Source: Chalciporus piperatus (lineage: Eukaryota; Basidiomycota; Agaricomycetes; Boletales; Boletaceae). Taken from it: a DNA stretch of 56,342 bases. This document shows positions 1 through 11,345 of this stretch, one piece after another (the stretch's first letter is position 1; each line of letters opens with the position of its first letter). The position numbers and the translations under genes are program-made. The stretch covers positions 1 to 56,342 of the forward strand of contig JBBPTG010000163.1 in the NCBI GenBank assembly GCA_038093975.1. Direction: 5' to 3'. Below the pieces are notes generated by a model. It had not been told where the DNA came from and did no database searches. It was given only the letters and a program-made list of their open reading frames with translations.

Positions 1-815
1 CAGTGGCCTAGTGGCCCAGTCATCCAGTCATTTCAGTAGCTTCAGTAGCTCAGTCATTCAGTCATCCAGTAGTCTCAGTAGTCTCAGTCATCCAGCAGCC
101 CAGTCATCCAGTCATCCAGTCATTTCAGTAGTCCCAGTAGCTCAGTCATCCAGTCATTCAGTCATTTCAGTGGTCTCATTAGTCCAGTGGCCAAGTGTTC
201 CAGTTATCCAGTAGTTCCAGTAACCCAGCAGCCCAGTCATCAAGTCATCCAGTTACTTCAGTAGTCTCAGTAGCCCAGTCATTCAGTCATTCAGTCATCC
301 AGTAGTTCCAGTAACCCAGCATCGCAGTCATCCAGTCATCCAGTAGTTCCAGTAACCCAGCAGCCCAGTCATCCAATCATCCAGTCACTTCAGTAGTCTC
401 AGTAGCTCAGTAGCCCAGTGTTCCAGTCATCCAGACATCTCAGTAGCCTAGTAGCTCAGTTTCCCAGTCATGTAGTCATCTCAGCAGCCTAGTAGCCCAG
501 TGCCCTAGTTATCCAGCAATCCAGTTGTCTCATTACTCCAGCCATCCAGTATTCCAGTATTCCAGTAATCTAGTCACTCAGTGGTCCAGTAATCCAGTCA
601 CTCCAGTCACTCCAGTCACTCCACTCCAGTCACACAAGTCACTCCAGTAATCCAGTCACCTCAGTAATCCAGTCACTCCAGTAATCCAGTCATCCTGTGG
701 TCCAGTAAACCAGTCACTTCAGTCACACCAGTCATACCAGTTATCCAGTTACCCAGCCCTCAGCTCACCCAATCACTCCAGTACTACTCAGTCATCTAAT
801 AGAGTCATTCTAATT
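1..815. repeat. CAGT-rich degenerate tandem array (left arm of an inverted repeat)
   Basis: The sequence is an imperfect array of short words built on CCAGTCATCCAGT, CAGTAGTCTCAGTAG and CCAGTCACTCCAGTAA, roughly 10-15 bp per unit, with no sign of coding. The inner part (about 390-620) reads as the reverse complement of about 2320-2590, so this is one arm of a large imperfect inverted repeat rather than a simple satellite. Any reading frame here is low-complexity Ser/Gln/Val and is not a gene. Confidence 0.9.
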
Positions 816-859
816 AGTGACATTTTATAATCATTCATAGGATGGATTATAGCTAAAGT

Positions 860-1425
860 CCACAAAAATGTGTACTAAAATTGTAGTTAATAATGTGGGA
901 AAGGGTATTAGGATTGAGTGTAGTGAAGTGTACAAAAAAGCGTAGTAAAAGTGTAGTTACAAGTGTGGGAAAGTATAGCTAGATTGAGTGAGCAAAGTGT
1001 ACAAAAAAGCGTAGTAAAAGTGTAGTCAAGAGTGTGGGAAAGTGTAGCTAGATTGAGTGTAGCAAAAGTGTACAAAAGAGCGTAGTAAAAGTGTAGTGAA
1101 ATGTGTGATAGAGTGTAGCTAAAGTGGACAAAAAAGTGTACTAAAAGTGTAGTTACAAGTGTAGTGATTGAGTGTAGCAAAGTGTAGCTAGATTGAGTGT
1201 AACAAAAGTGTACAAAAAAGCGTAGTAAATGTGTAGTTACAAGTGTGGGAAAGTGTATTAGGTTAGAGTGTAGCAAAAGTGTACAAAAAGCGCAGTAAGT
1301 GTGTAGTTACAAGTGTAGCAAAGTATGTGGAGATCAAACCTATTGAAAGTGTACAAAAAAGCATACACAAGTGTACAAAAAATATGGTAGCTATCTAGTG
1401 TAGGAGATCCTAATAAAGTGTAGCC
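860..1425. repeat. AT-rich tandem repeat, about 55-80 bp unit
   Basis: About seven copies of a unit containing AGTGTACAAAAAAGCGTAGT followed by AAAAGTGTAGTTACAAGTG and GGGAAAGTGTAGCTAGATTG. Spacing varies because sub-blocks are gained or lost. The array sits between the two CAGT/ACTG arms. No gene is supported on either strand. Confidence 0.85.
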
Positions 1426-1479
1426 ACATTTCCCTAATGCTCGGACTTGACAAAAAATCCGCGCGAAAAAGTCACGTGA

Positions 1480-2035
1480 CCATGTTGAATTTGCCGCGCC
1501 ACCTCTTCGACTCTCTCTCACCACTACACCACACCTCAACAACAACAAAACGGCCGGCGAGGGCTCAAAAGCCCCGCCGGCATCGCCAGGTGAGTGAAAA
1601 CTCGCTCACCACCACATCCGCTCACCTCGCAAACAGCCTGCTGCCACCTACCACCTCACTCTCGACACGAAAACGACGAAAACGCGAAAACGCGGCCGGC
1701 GTGGGCTCAACAGCCCCGCCGGCTTCACGAGGTGAGTGAGAACTCGCTCACCACCACATCCGCTCACCCCGCAAACAGCCGCTCGCACTGCGCGGCCCAC
1801 TACCACCTACCACACCACTCCCGACACGAAAACGACGAAAACGCGAAAACGCGGCCGGCGTGGGCTCAACAGCCCCGCCGGCTTCACGAGGTGAGTGATA
1901 AGCCACCTGCTCACCCCACAAACAGCTGCTCGCACTGCTCGGCCCGCTACCACCACTTCTCACCACCTCAAGCTCAAACAACGAAGCCGGCGCGGGCTCA
2001 ACAGCCCCGCTGGCTTCAAAGGTTCGTGTTTATTT
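1480..2035. repeat. GC-rich repeat, about 140-160 bp unit, each with a strong hairpin
   Basis: Four units carry a near-perfect hairpin of the form GCCGGCG(N)GGGCT-CAAC-AGCCCCGCCGGC at about 1551, 1693, 1855 and 1986. In the first three the hairpin is followed within about 15 bp by GGTGAGTGA and then, in the first two, by a block GAAAACTCGCTCACCACCA or close variant. Runs of GAAAACGACGAAAACGCG precede the middle hairpins. An E-box-like GTCACGTGAC lies at about 1470. Frames stay open over 100-148 codons only because of the repetition. Confidence 0.8.
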
Positions 2036-2199
2036 GTTGACTAACACACCTACTCACCTCGTACATAGCTGCTCGTGTTGCATGGCACTTCATTAACTTG
2101 TAACTATTGTACCACAATACATGTAATAGTTAGACATAATATATTTCGCATTTTCTGAACTGTCATAAGGTGTGAATTAATCATAAGATATAGTGAACT

Positions 2200-2690
2200 A
2201 GTAATTGGGACTGGGTGACTGGATTACTGGGTGACTGGATTACTGAGGTGACTGGGTGACTGGATTACTGGGTTACTGAGGTGACTGGGAGTGACTGGTG
2301 ACTGGGTTACTGGTGTCACTTGTGTGACTGGAGTGACTGGAGTGACTAGATTACTGGATCACTGAGTGACTGGATTACTGAGACTACTGGATTACTGGAC
2401 CACTGAGTGACTAGATTACTGGAATACTGGAATACTGAATGGCTGGAGTAATGAGACAACTGGATTGCTGGATAACTAGGGCACTGGGCTACTAGGCTGC
2501 TGAGATGACTACATGACTGGGACACTGGGCTACTAGGCTACTGAGATAACTGGATGACTGGAACACTGGGCTACTGGGCTACTGAGACTACTGAAGTGAC
2601 TGGGCTAATGAACCAATGAGATTACTGAAATGACTGGCTGACTGGATGACTGGGCAACTGAGCAACTGGCGTACTGGTTTAACTGATCCA
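2200..2690. repeat. ACTG-rich array, right arm of the inverted repeat
   Basis: Reverse-complement counterpart of the array at 1-815, made of units such as GTGACTGGATTACTGGGTGA. The stretch 2320-2590 matches about 390-620 in inverted orientation almost word for word, including rare variants: the words that read CAGCAATCCAGTTGTCTCATTAC and GTCATGTAGTCATCTCAGCAG on the left arm occur as their complements here. Confidence 0.85.
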
Positions 2691-2779
2691 GTCATTCCAG
2701 TAACTTCAGACTTTTTGCAGTGTTGCTGATAAGTTAGTGTTGCCTTAAGTCCCCGCCGTGTTTTGACTCTGTCATAACA

Positions 2780-3955
2780 CATTCCTACACATTGACACTG
2801 ATTGCATCGGCCCATGCCTTCCTAGTGACACTAGGTATATTGGCCCATCCCTACGCATTGAGGCTCAACCCATTGGCCCATTCCTACGCATTGAGACTCA
2901 ACCCATGGGCCCATTCCTACACATCGACGCTGATTGCATCGGCCCATCCCTACGCATTGAGGCTCAACCCATGGGCCCATTCCTACACATCGACGCTGAT
3001 TGCATCGGCCCATCCCTACCTAGTGACACTAGGTATATCGGCCCATCCCTACCCATTGAGGCTCAACCCATTGGCCCATTCCTACACATTGACACTGATT
3101 GCATCGGCCCATGCCTTCCTAGTGACAATAGGTATATCGGCCCATCCCTATGCATTGAGGCTCAACCCATTGGCCCATTCCTACGCATTGAGGCTCAACC
3201 CATGGGCCCATTCCTACACATCGACGCTGATTGCATCGGCCCATGCCTACCTAGTGACAATCGCTATATCGGCCCATCCCTACGCATTGAGGCTCAACCC
3301 ATTGGCCCATTCCTACACATCGACGCTGATTGCATCGGCCCATCCGTACCTAGTGACAATCGGTATATCGGCCCATCCCTACGCATTGAGGCTCAACCCA
3401 TTGGCCTATTCCTACACATCGACGCTGATTGCATCGGCCCATCCCTACGCATTGAGGCTCAATGCATCGGCCCATTCCTACACATTGAGGCTCAATGCAT
3501 CGGCCCATTCCTATGCATCAACAAACTATACATCGGCCAATCCCTACCTACTGAGGCGGGTGGCATCGGCCCATCCCTACAGATGGACATCATTGCATCG
3601 GCCCATCCCTACCCATTGACACTCAATCTATCGGGCCATGCCTGCTGTAGGAGACATGATTCAGTGGCCAATGCCCACCCCTAAACATTTCCTGCATCGG
3701 CCGCTCCCTACACATGGAGGGTTTACACATCGGCCTATCCCTATTCTCTATGGGCCGAACCCTGATGCAGGCAGGACTGGGTAATTAACACCAGTCGGCC
3801 AGGTCCTACCTCAGGGAACCTTTGTGTTGGCCATTCCCACTGCCAGGGCACAATGGTACATTGGCTGATCCCTACTCTACGTGTACATTCTATTACTCGC
3901 CGATCCCTAACCTAGGTGACCATACACCAGCGGCCAATCCTTAGCCGGCCAGTAG
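2780..3955. repeat. 33-bp minisatellite, decaying to single units
   Basis: Two alternating 33-bp variants make the array: one containing CATTGAGGCTCAACCCATTG, the other containing CATCGACGCTGATTGCATCG, both joined by a GCCCATTCCTAC or GCCCATCCCTAC linker. It is regular from about 2800 to 3500, then increasingly degenerate (GGCCNATCCCTA words) up to about 3955, reaching the 3' end of the neighbouring gene. Because 33 is divisible by three, frames stay open for 260-275 codons on + and 60 on -, encoding 11-residue repeats. I regard these as by-products. Confidence 0.9.
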
Positions 3956-6196
3956 AGCACGGCCTAATTGGTGATCGGCTGCCCTTGCTGTACGGCCTAA
4001 CGAGCTGAATGGGCTCCAGCGTATGCGTGACATCATTGATTTTAGCCTTCGGTGTAGCTCGAGCACCAGTAGTTGTCGACATCTTGTACTCGCCGAATTC
4101 TTTGACAAGTTCGTCTTTGTCAGCGGCCGATAGCTTCTGGTACTCCAACGCATTCTGTTTCGCGATGTCGGGGAGGTGTTGCTCTGGACGGACGGCTGTG
4201 AAATAAAAATAAACCATTGAGCGAGGGAGAAGGACAGTGAACAAGAGTAAATACGTACCGCTCCCCTCGTTCGCTGCACGTTCAGTAAGATGTTTCTTCC
4301 AGCAAAATGCATTCCATGCATTAATCTTGTTGCGCCGGTAACGGAACCGTCCGTGGCCTAGATGAAGGTCATTCCGAACACGCTGAAGACTTTTATGGTG
4401 TTTTGACGCGAGGGTCTGTGTTACCTCGTCGAGTTTGTGCCATGCATCGTCCAAGGCACCCTGGAATTGCCTGGCCCTATCACGCTGCTCCCCCCTCAAC
4501 TGACCGCGTGCCTCCTTGGACATTGTCACCCTCGCGCGGCGCACTCGATGGGTTAGCGGCTGAGCACGCCGGCCGGTGGGCTTTTTGGGCAACGTGAATA
4601 TTTGAAAGGCCATTGGAGCGAGGGGAGGGGGTAAACTGGCTCGCTCCCGCTGGGTATTTAACTGTCGGAGGGGGGACTGAAAAACAATATATTCAGACCT
4701 AATCAAATTTCTCGAGTAATGCTGAATAAAAAATCTACTAGAGAGTATTCAAAAGCAACAATACCAGAATGGCAAGGACACACAACAGGGTCAATATCCC
4801 GAGCAGGCGAAGAATGGTGCTCAGGATCGGAAACTTTGATTTCTGGACCATAAATTAGCATGGGCCTAAGTCTGGCCAGAACACGGAGGCTTACCACAGG
4901 AATAAAAAATGCGGTGCCCTTCAAGTCACTGGCGAGCGCACCGGCTAAAGTGACCGCTTGCTCGTACAATAAATTCCAGGGTGAGGATCGCAATGTAGCC
5001 TCCCAGCGGCTGCTACGCACTGTTTTGACGAGTGTGTGCAAGACGGGCAACAAATTGTCACCGAGACCAAAACGGTCAAGTACGGCATCAGAGTTTGGTC
5101 CAATACTGATCAGCGCCTGAAGTTGGATGGAAACATCGGGTGGGGGGAGAACAGCGGGAATCGGATCTGAATTTTTTTCATTTCCGGTATATTGGAATGC
5201 ATCAGCAGGGCGGCGCTGACGAATAGAGCGTTGACGAAGGGTCGTGGGCCCATTCATCTCGGGGGCTTTCTTGGCAGGAGTTACTGGGTTTGGCTTGAAT
5301 CCAGGTGGAAGCACGTTTTTGGTGCTGGGGACCGTCAGGGCTGACTCGCGAATGGCTGCGGAGGCTGACAAGTGACGAGTGTCGTTCACGACATCGAGTC
5401 TTGCAGCGGGACCAAGTGCCGTACATTGAAGGCGAGCGACGAAGGGACTAGTGAAGGAAGGAAGATAGTTGGGTCCTCCCAAGGAGATTGGTTCAGCGAG
5501 TACTAGGCCAATGTTAGCAAAAATACAGTCATATGATGAACAGGACTAACGACGAGCACTTGGGGGCTGGATGGACTCGACTTTGCAATGGTCAGTGAAG
5601 CGCTGCATGTGCGGGATGGCAAATTCCTCGCAGAAGGCTTGGACAAGCATGGCAGTGTCTCCACTGACACGCTCGTTTCGAATGAGCTCACGCGGGGTAA
5701 CATATACGTCGACAGTGAGTTTGTCAGCGGCAAGGCCGTCTGAGTATTCGGATCCAGGACATCTGAGGAGAAGGGAAAATCCTCCATCCAAGCGGTCCTG
5801 CATGGTGATCTGATCATGAAGTAGTTAGCTTGACGGCGTGTGAGAAGTGAAAATCAACCGCACGGCGTCAAAAAGGTCGCCAAGTGAAGCCTCCACCAGC
5901 TCAGCTCGACTCAGGACTTTCTGGTTGGTATTTTCTGAAGGATTGAATGCAGCGTACACAGGATGAAGTCCATTCAGTGATTTAGTGTGGTAATGAGAGC
6001 CGTCTTCATGCACTCCGTGTCTGAGAAGGGCCCGTATAGCTGCTTGACGCTGGTTGTTGCTATAGCCCTGCGCGAACCGAGCGGTGTACAGCTCCGCAAT
6101 ACTTGCTAAAGTAAACGTGGTTTGTGCTCCGTAGTCAGGTTGAGGGTCTTCAGACTTGACAGGTTGTTGAACAGGCGAATCTGCTGAGGTAGCCAT
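3912..6196 (-). CDS. hypothetical protein with C-terminal HMG-box-like segment, next to KDZ transposase
   Basis: Multi-exon minus-strand gene starting MATSADSPVQ at 6196. Exon 1 holds a segment with QAAIRALLRHGVHEDGSHYH. It appears to splice from a GTGCGG donor into an exon starting ITMQDRLDGGF, then into a Pro/Ala-rich stretch (LPPPDVSIQLQALISIG). A phase-0 intron from about 4792 (GTGTGT donor) to about 4681 would join this to MAFQIFTLPKKPTGRRAQP and a basic region. The C-terminal part, NKINAWNAFCWKKHL, intron, HLPDIAKQNALEYQKLSAADKDEL..EFGEYK, looks like an HMG-box-type DNA-binding fold. The two halves could instead be two genes, meeting near 4703. The gene lies about 590 bp downstream of the KDZ gene on the same strand. 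The function of the N-terminal part is not recognised. Confidence 0.6.
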
Positions 6197-6782
6197 GATG
6201 ATGGGGGTAAGTAGTTATGAGGTATAAATGAAAGTGAAGGATCTTATGTCATGGCTAGGGAGGGATGTAATACAACCGCGCTGTAAGATATGCGCACATG
6301 CTGATACTGTGTTGCCGGTGTTCTTATCTGCATGTTCCGGTTCAATTCCTCGTCGCAAGTACTGTTTCAATGGGTTGGACATAGTCTGACACGGGTTTTG
6401 TTGGGATCGAGCTGGAGTGTTCGTTTCATGATTGATGAAGTAAGTGGTGATGTCGTGCTGCAAATATCGACTTGAAGTTCTTTGCACGCGTGTCGCGCTG
6501 GTCAACGTTGCTAGTAGTACTACTTCACAAGCTCGATATATTATACAAACTTCACCATGTTGCTCACAACATCTCAACGTGGTTCTCCGTGTACATAGCT
6601 GTCGATGGGTTCCACTGGCTGTGTACTTACTGGATCGCCGTGTTCACGATTTTTATCTATCTATTATCTATCATGCACTGCCGAATCAGATCTCTGTCAT
6701 CTCCATCGTTCCAATAGAAAATGCTTGTGCATATATACCATGTATTATCGACATACATTGATCCAAGTACTACGACGACTAA
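6197..6782. other. intergenic, KDZ 3' end to HMG-like gene start
   Basis: No convincing gene. It must hold the KDZ 3' processing signals and the promoter of the minus-strand HMG-like gene. Small open frames on both strands lack codon bias or recognisable motifs. Confidence 0.5.
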
Positions 6783-7754
6783 CTAATCATCAATGTCATG
6801 CAAAAAATCTGCCATGAGTTGCACTCCCGCTGCATCTTCTTCATCGTCTACCATGTCATCATCTCCCGGATCGTTAATGTACATATCATATAACTCATTC
6901 AAGGGGTCAATAGGATCTGAATAAAATCGCGTTATCAGAGATCCGGGTGCTGCAAGAAGCAGGAAACATACCTTTCATCCGTTCCTCATCCTGGAACTCT
7001 CGTACTGGTGTATCCTTGCCTGATTGACCAGATGCTGGATCATCATTGACAATTTGATCCATGTCGGGATTGTCGTCCCATAAATTGGCCGGCGAAGACT
7101 TTTTGAGGCGAGTTCCAATCTCCTGTGGTCCAATGACACTGTACTGTTTTTCAATCCGATCTAGACGATATAAATAAAGAGCATTCACGGCGGAACGCGG
7201 ACGATGGAGACGCTCGAGTTCATGGACAAGGGGTGAGTTGATTTCAGTGAGCTGCGTGATAACCGAAGATATCTGATCATCTTCGTCATGGATGGCTGTT
7301 CGTAACCGGCGGGTTTCAATATTCAGCCGTAAAATCTCTTCTTTCGCGCGACACAGTTTGAAGAACTTAGCTGTGGCTTCCCGAACAGCAGGCTTCGCCC
7401 ACTCCCGATCCCGGACATCATCGCGCGCGTGTCGAAGGAGATCAAACTCCCCTAAAATTGTATACTTTGTGATGTCCTTCCAGGAGACCGCCGGGCGAGG
7501 TGGAGTTAATGCGGCTGCCTGAGTATTGTACCGCGTAATTGCTTTGCGAATGGCCTCAGATCTTCGCTGAAGTCCTTTGCTGATTTGCTGACGGAGCTTG
7601 TAACCTGTCAAACAAAATTACGATGCTATCAACGGACGAAAAAGACCATACCTGTGCCAGACATTGAAACCTTTGTTAGCTCGAAGAGCCGCATGACAAC
7701 CAGGCGTTCGAGTTCACCAAGGGCTTCGCGATACTTTCCAAGTGTAGCCTCCTC
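6783..7754 (-). pseudogene. KDZ transposase, C-terminal part (separated by LTR insertion)
   Basis: The segment continues the KDZ gene from the target-site duplication at 7750-7754. It reads KYREALGELERLVVMRLFEL..KVSMSGT, intron, then GYKLRQQISKGLQRRSEAIR.., PPRPAVSWKDITKY, EFDLLRHARDDVRDREWAKP and a coiled-coil-like stretch. A last intron (GTATGT..TTCAG) leads to an acidic tail ending ..LMADFLHDIDD with a stop at 6783. Known family feature: basidiomycete KDZ proteins end with the LTKxNMSGTGYKLR..ALQ-R-KAIR block. The part seems undamaged apart from its separation from the N-terminal part by 4.7 kb of retroelement. Confidence 0.85.
7750..7754. repeat. target-site duplication TCCTC, left copy
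   Basis: TCCTC immediately precedes the TGTTACG start of the 5' LTR. The same five bases follow the 3' LTR at 12447-12451. This marks an integrase-mediated insertion into the KDZ gene. Confidence 0.9.
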
Positions 7755-7968
7755 TGTTACGAACGCTCAGTTCCTTATCCTAGTCTTTCCTACACTTCAC
7801 TACGCTTACTACGTTTCTCTTTCACTTTTGGACTTAGTCGCTTTCTCTCCCTTTTCTGTTATCTTATCTTATCAAGATCACATCACGTGACCTGCTGACA
7901 TCAGCTAGGTCTAGCCTTTCGCTTATGTAACGTGGCTGTGCGTGGCTGTGCATCTTCCCCACTGTCCA

Positions 7969-8082
7969 TGACTCATACCGAGTCACCATGACTCAGACTC
8001 TTATTATGACTCACCGTGACTCATACTGACTCATCTCGCTTCCTAGTCATATACGCTATTGGCTGTTACTCGCCATGACTCA
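7969..8082 (+). promoter_or_regulatory. cluster of six TGACTCA (Gcn4/AP-1 type) sites in LTR U3
   Basis: TGACTCA occurs six times in about 115 bp, interleaved with near matches (TAGTCAT, GAGTCACC). TGACTCA is the consensus of Gcn4/AP-1 family bZIP factors. Placement about 65 bp upstream of the TATA box fits an enhancer within U3. Use in this host is inference. Confidence 0.6.
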
Positions 8083-8146
8083 TATCTAGTCATACCTAGT
8101 CATATAGTTAAGGTTTAGCCACAACATGTACAAACACTGTCAATAG

Positions 8147-8154
8147 TATATAAA
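8147..8154 (+). promoter_or_regulatory. TATA box of element A 5' LTR
   Basis: TATATAAA within AATAGTATATAAACCC. The same box is found at 12254-12261 in the 3' LTR, in the element B LTR and at 51005-51012 in element C, always after an ACATGTACAAACA block, so it is a shared core promoter. Confidence 0.7.
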
Positions 8155-11100
8155 CCCGGGTTGACAAGCACTGGCTCCCCAGTCTTGTTCTCCTGGAGTT
8201 TCCTCTTCTTGAACTTCATGGGCCAAGCGCTCCTGCTTGCCTAGTCTGATCCTCAGCTCTAGTCACTGAGTTGATGTGGTTTCGCTAGGGCATGTTGTCT
8301 GATGATAGCGCTAGCTCTTGATTGAGTTGAGTCGTTTCATTAGAACAAGACTATTAAACATTCACCTTGCCTCAGTGTCTCGTCACTGCCGCACTCGTTG
8401 TACGCCATCTGCACCGTCGTCGCAAGTGGGTACCTGCGCTGCTTGTTTGCGCCTCGTCGTCGTTGCTGCTAGTCAGCTCACCATCGTATGCCACTTCACC
8501 GTCGTCGCAAGTGGGTACCAGCACAATCGAGAAACGTGCTTCGTCGTCGCTGAAGATAACTAGGTCAGCAAAACATATCGTCGTCCGCGTTGAGTCTGCC
8601 AGTCAGCTCACCATCGTCCTCATCGCTGAAGATAACTCGGTCAGCAAATCCGACGTCATCGTCGTCGTCGTGGAGCTTGCAAGTCAGCTCATCATTGTCA
8701 ACATCGTCGAGCCTGCCAGTCAGCTCGTCGCCATCGTTCGCGTACATGCTCATCGAGATCGAGCTCATCGTTGCTGCTATCGCAACAGTACGTCGTCACT
8801 GTCTTACAACCCAGCAGAGTGCTTACCTCTGTCGTCTATTGCGCTGTCGTCGCGCTCACCATCCTTGTCACTGTCGAGGCTGCTAGCCAGCTCATATCGT
8901 CATCACTGTTGCTGCGTCCGCAACATGTCGTCATCGTCGCCACATACTCAGACCTACCTAGCTTTGGTCGTGAGCTAAAGAGTCACTACCTAGTGTTGAT
9001 GACTGCGTCATGACACTTGGATAAACTTAATCACACTGCCCGGACTCTAGGGCTAAAGAGTTGGTCGTTTGACCGTTGGCGTACGTGACACGCTCGGAGA
9101 AAGCAACTCTGTTCCCACTGCTGCACATACGGCTGTCCACCGTTCTAAACGGGATAATGTTGCTGTTCCCCATAGTGCACAAGGGGCTCTTTGATCATTG
9201 GAGATCGCTTGGGTATTACCAATAGCCTTTGCGTGTACACATGATCCAGGTTTGCGTGATCACCTGTTGACGTCACGAATTCGCCTTCTGGCTTTTCACT
9301 TCTCATGGGTCAGCATTTAGTGCCCAGTTTCTGTTACCCATTCGTCGTCGTCGTCACCCCACACCCCTATCAGCGTACATCGTCGTCGCTGTCTCGCGAC
9401 TCTGCTAGAGTGTCTACCTCTACCGTGTACATCGTCGCCGTTGCTCTGCAACTATTCCCCTGCAACTAGAGTGTTTACCTCTGTTGCGCATTTCGCCGCC
9501 GTCACCCGCGAAGCCTGAAAGATAGCTTCACGATCTGTTGAACCTCACTTGGTCTTCTATACCGGTTTGGACAATCAACATGCAGTACTCTAGCAGTACT
9601 TAGAAGATCAATAATCTGAGTTATCGCAACTCACGTGCAAGAGCCGCCGCCGCTCGACTTCGTTCCCCTCGACATCTACAAGCTTGAAAGATAGCTTTAC
9701 GACTTTATCGTTATCGTCTAGTCGTCTCGTCACCAGTACGCCACTCAACTGTCGATCGCAAGTGGGTACCTGCGCTGTCTTCGCGCCTTGTCATCGCTGA
9801 CAGTAGGTATCTACTTGTCGAGCAATCCCGCCGCTTATTAGCGTGCCGCGTCCTCTGTCCTTCCATCGAGTGGAACGAGATACTTGATTTACCGTTTACC
9901 GCGTTCACAACACTTCAACTGCTTTCGTTGAGTTAACAACTGTCGAACATGATGTCGAACATCATTGTACTCCGCGTCGCGTTTTTACCCCTTCCATCGA
10001 GTGGAACGGAACACTGTGTTTACCAGTCGAGACATCGTCCCTCACGGACATCACTGAAAGCTTGAAACTCGCTCGTATGCTCTCACCGCATATTCTCTTG
10101 TCCCTATCGTCGTCAGCAAGCTTGAAAGACAGCTTTACGACTTTATCATCGTTGTCACCGACACATCGCGTCAAGAACGCTGTCACTAGTGTCTATTCTA
10201 CTAGGGTGTTATCCCTGAACGTGTCTGGAATCCAAAACTCTTGCCACCCGCTGTCTGGAATCCAAAATTCGTCGAGCTGTTTTCGCTCGTTACTCTTGCG
10301 CACACCGCTGCCACATGCATGAAATCCGAGTAGTATGGAATCCAAATCCACAGAGCTGCTTCCGCTCATTGCTACTTGAATAGCATTGTCTAGGATCCAA
10401 ACCCATTGAGCTGCTTTCGCTCATCATTATCAATCCTCACTGCTGTCTCAAGCACTCGAAGTCTGGAATTGAATTCCATTGAGCTGTTGTCGCTCATCGC
10501 TCGAACAATCCCAAACCACTCGTCGTTTCGGTTATCTGTGAAGAAACCTACAGAAACCGTGAAATTTTTTTTACCGGGGGGATTGTCAAGATCACATGAA
10601 ACTCCTACTTCCATCGAGTATCGAGAAGGCCGACCGGGCCAAAGAACCATAGAGTTCCTCTGTGGGTTCTCCGTAGGGTCTGGTTCTCCGTAGGGTTTGT
10701 CTGGAATCCAAACCAAAGAGAGGAGGTAGTGGAATGGTAGTGACACGATGAAGTGTTGCGGGAATGCACACGAAGATGTGTTACCAATGAACACCAATGG
10801 AACGTGAAGTGACACAAGGAATACAAAGTGTTATGGCAATGACACAAGTATTACGACAGGTGTTACGACAAGTGACACACTATGAACACGCTAGTGTGAA
10901 GAGTACAAGAGAGTACCAAGGGTACGAACGATAATGGTGTTAACCATAATCATTTTCTTCGCTCAAAATCTCTTTCTCTCGCCCAAATTCCAAGCCGCAG
11001 TCGCTTGAAGAACCCAAATCTCTACCGAGAACGCGCATTTCTGAGGATTTCACAATCTTCACGCTCATCACCACTCGCTTTAGCACTCGCTGCTGCAATT

Positions 11101-11225
11101 CTCATTGACACACTCGAGAAACGTGTTGATACAATCCAAGGAAACCTTTCTTACAAGGTTAGAACCTTACACAATCGCAAATCTGATTGGTCGGAACGCT
11201 CTACGCTTGAAGCTTCCATATCCCA

Positions 11226-11345
11226 TGACGAACACAAGGTGAATTACATCGTTGATTCATGCTTACAAGGTCAAAACCTGAAATGCCTTGCGCATTGAAA
11301 GCTATGCGAAATCTGATCGCACGTGAAAACCAAGGTCTATTCTTG
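11226..11345 (+). pseudogene. degenerate integrase chromodomain relic in element A
   Basis: The reading DEHKVNYIVDSCLQGQNLKC..LAH aligns with the chromodomain of element B pol (DEYEVDYIVDSRLQGKTLKYL..VHW). Directly after this the conserved TGG (Trp) is TGA, and a 1-nt deletion shifts the following block that corresponds to KGYAESDRTWE in B. Nucleotide similarity continues past the stop. This shows element A descends from a chromovirus and has lost the rest of pol. Several differences from B are G-to-A (GTGGAT/GTGAAT, GCGGAA/GCGAAA, TGGGAA/TGAAAA). Confidence 0.85.

Larger units (their letters stand above)
7755..8339 (+). repeat. 5' LTR of element A
   Basis: Begins TGTTACGAACGCTC and ends GAGTCGTTTCA, so TG..CA termini. 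By eye it differs from the 3' LTR (11864-12446) only by a 2-bp indel (CTCTTATTATG against CTCATTATG), indicating a very recent insertion. It contains an E-box TCACGTGA near 7884, six TGACTCA words between 7969 and 8082 and a TATA box at 8147-8154. Confidence 0.95.

Noticed and set aside
2792..3684. Two overlapping plus-strand ORFs of 275 and 259 codons made of 11-residue repeats
   Set aside because: They follow from a 33-bp tandem repeat that keeps several frames open; no splice structure, promoter or family pattern.
1..3955. CRISPR array or telomere repeat
   Set aside because: Repeats are degenerate and contiguous without spacers, the organism is eukaryotic, and the unit is not TTAGGG-like.
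8367..9013. Ser/Val-rich ORFs inside element A
   Set aside because: They arise from CGTCGTC and CATCGTC simple repeats and show no conserved domain.
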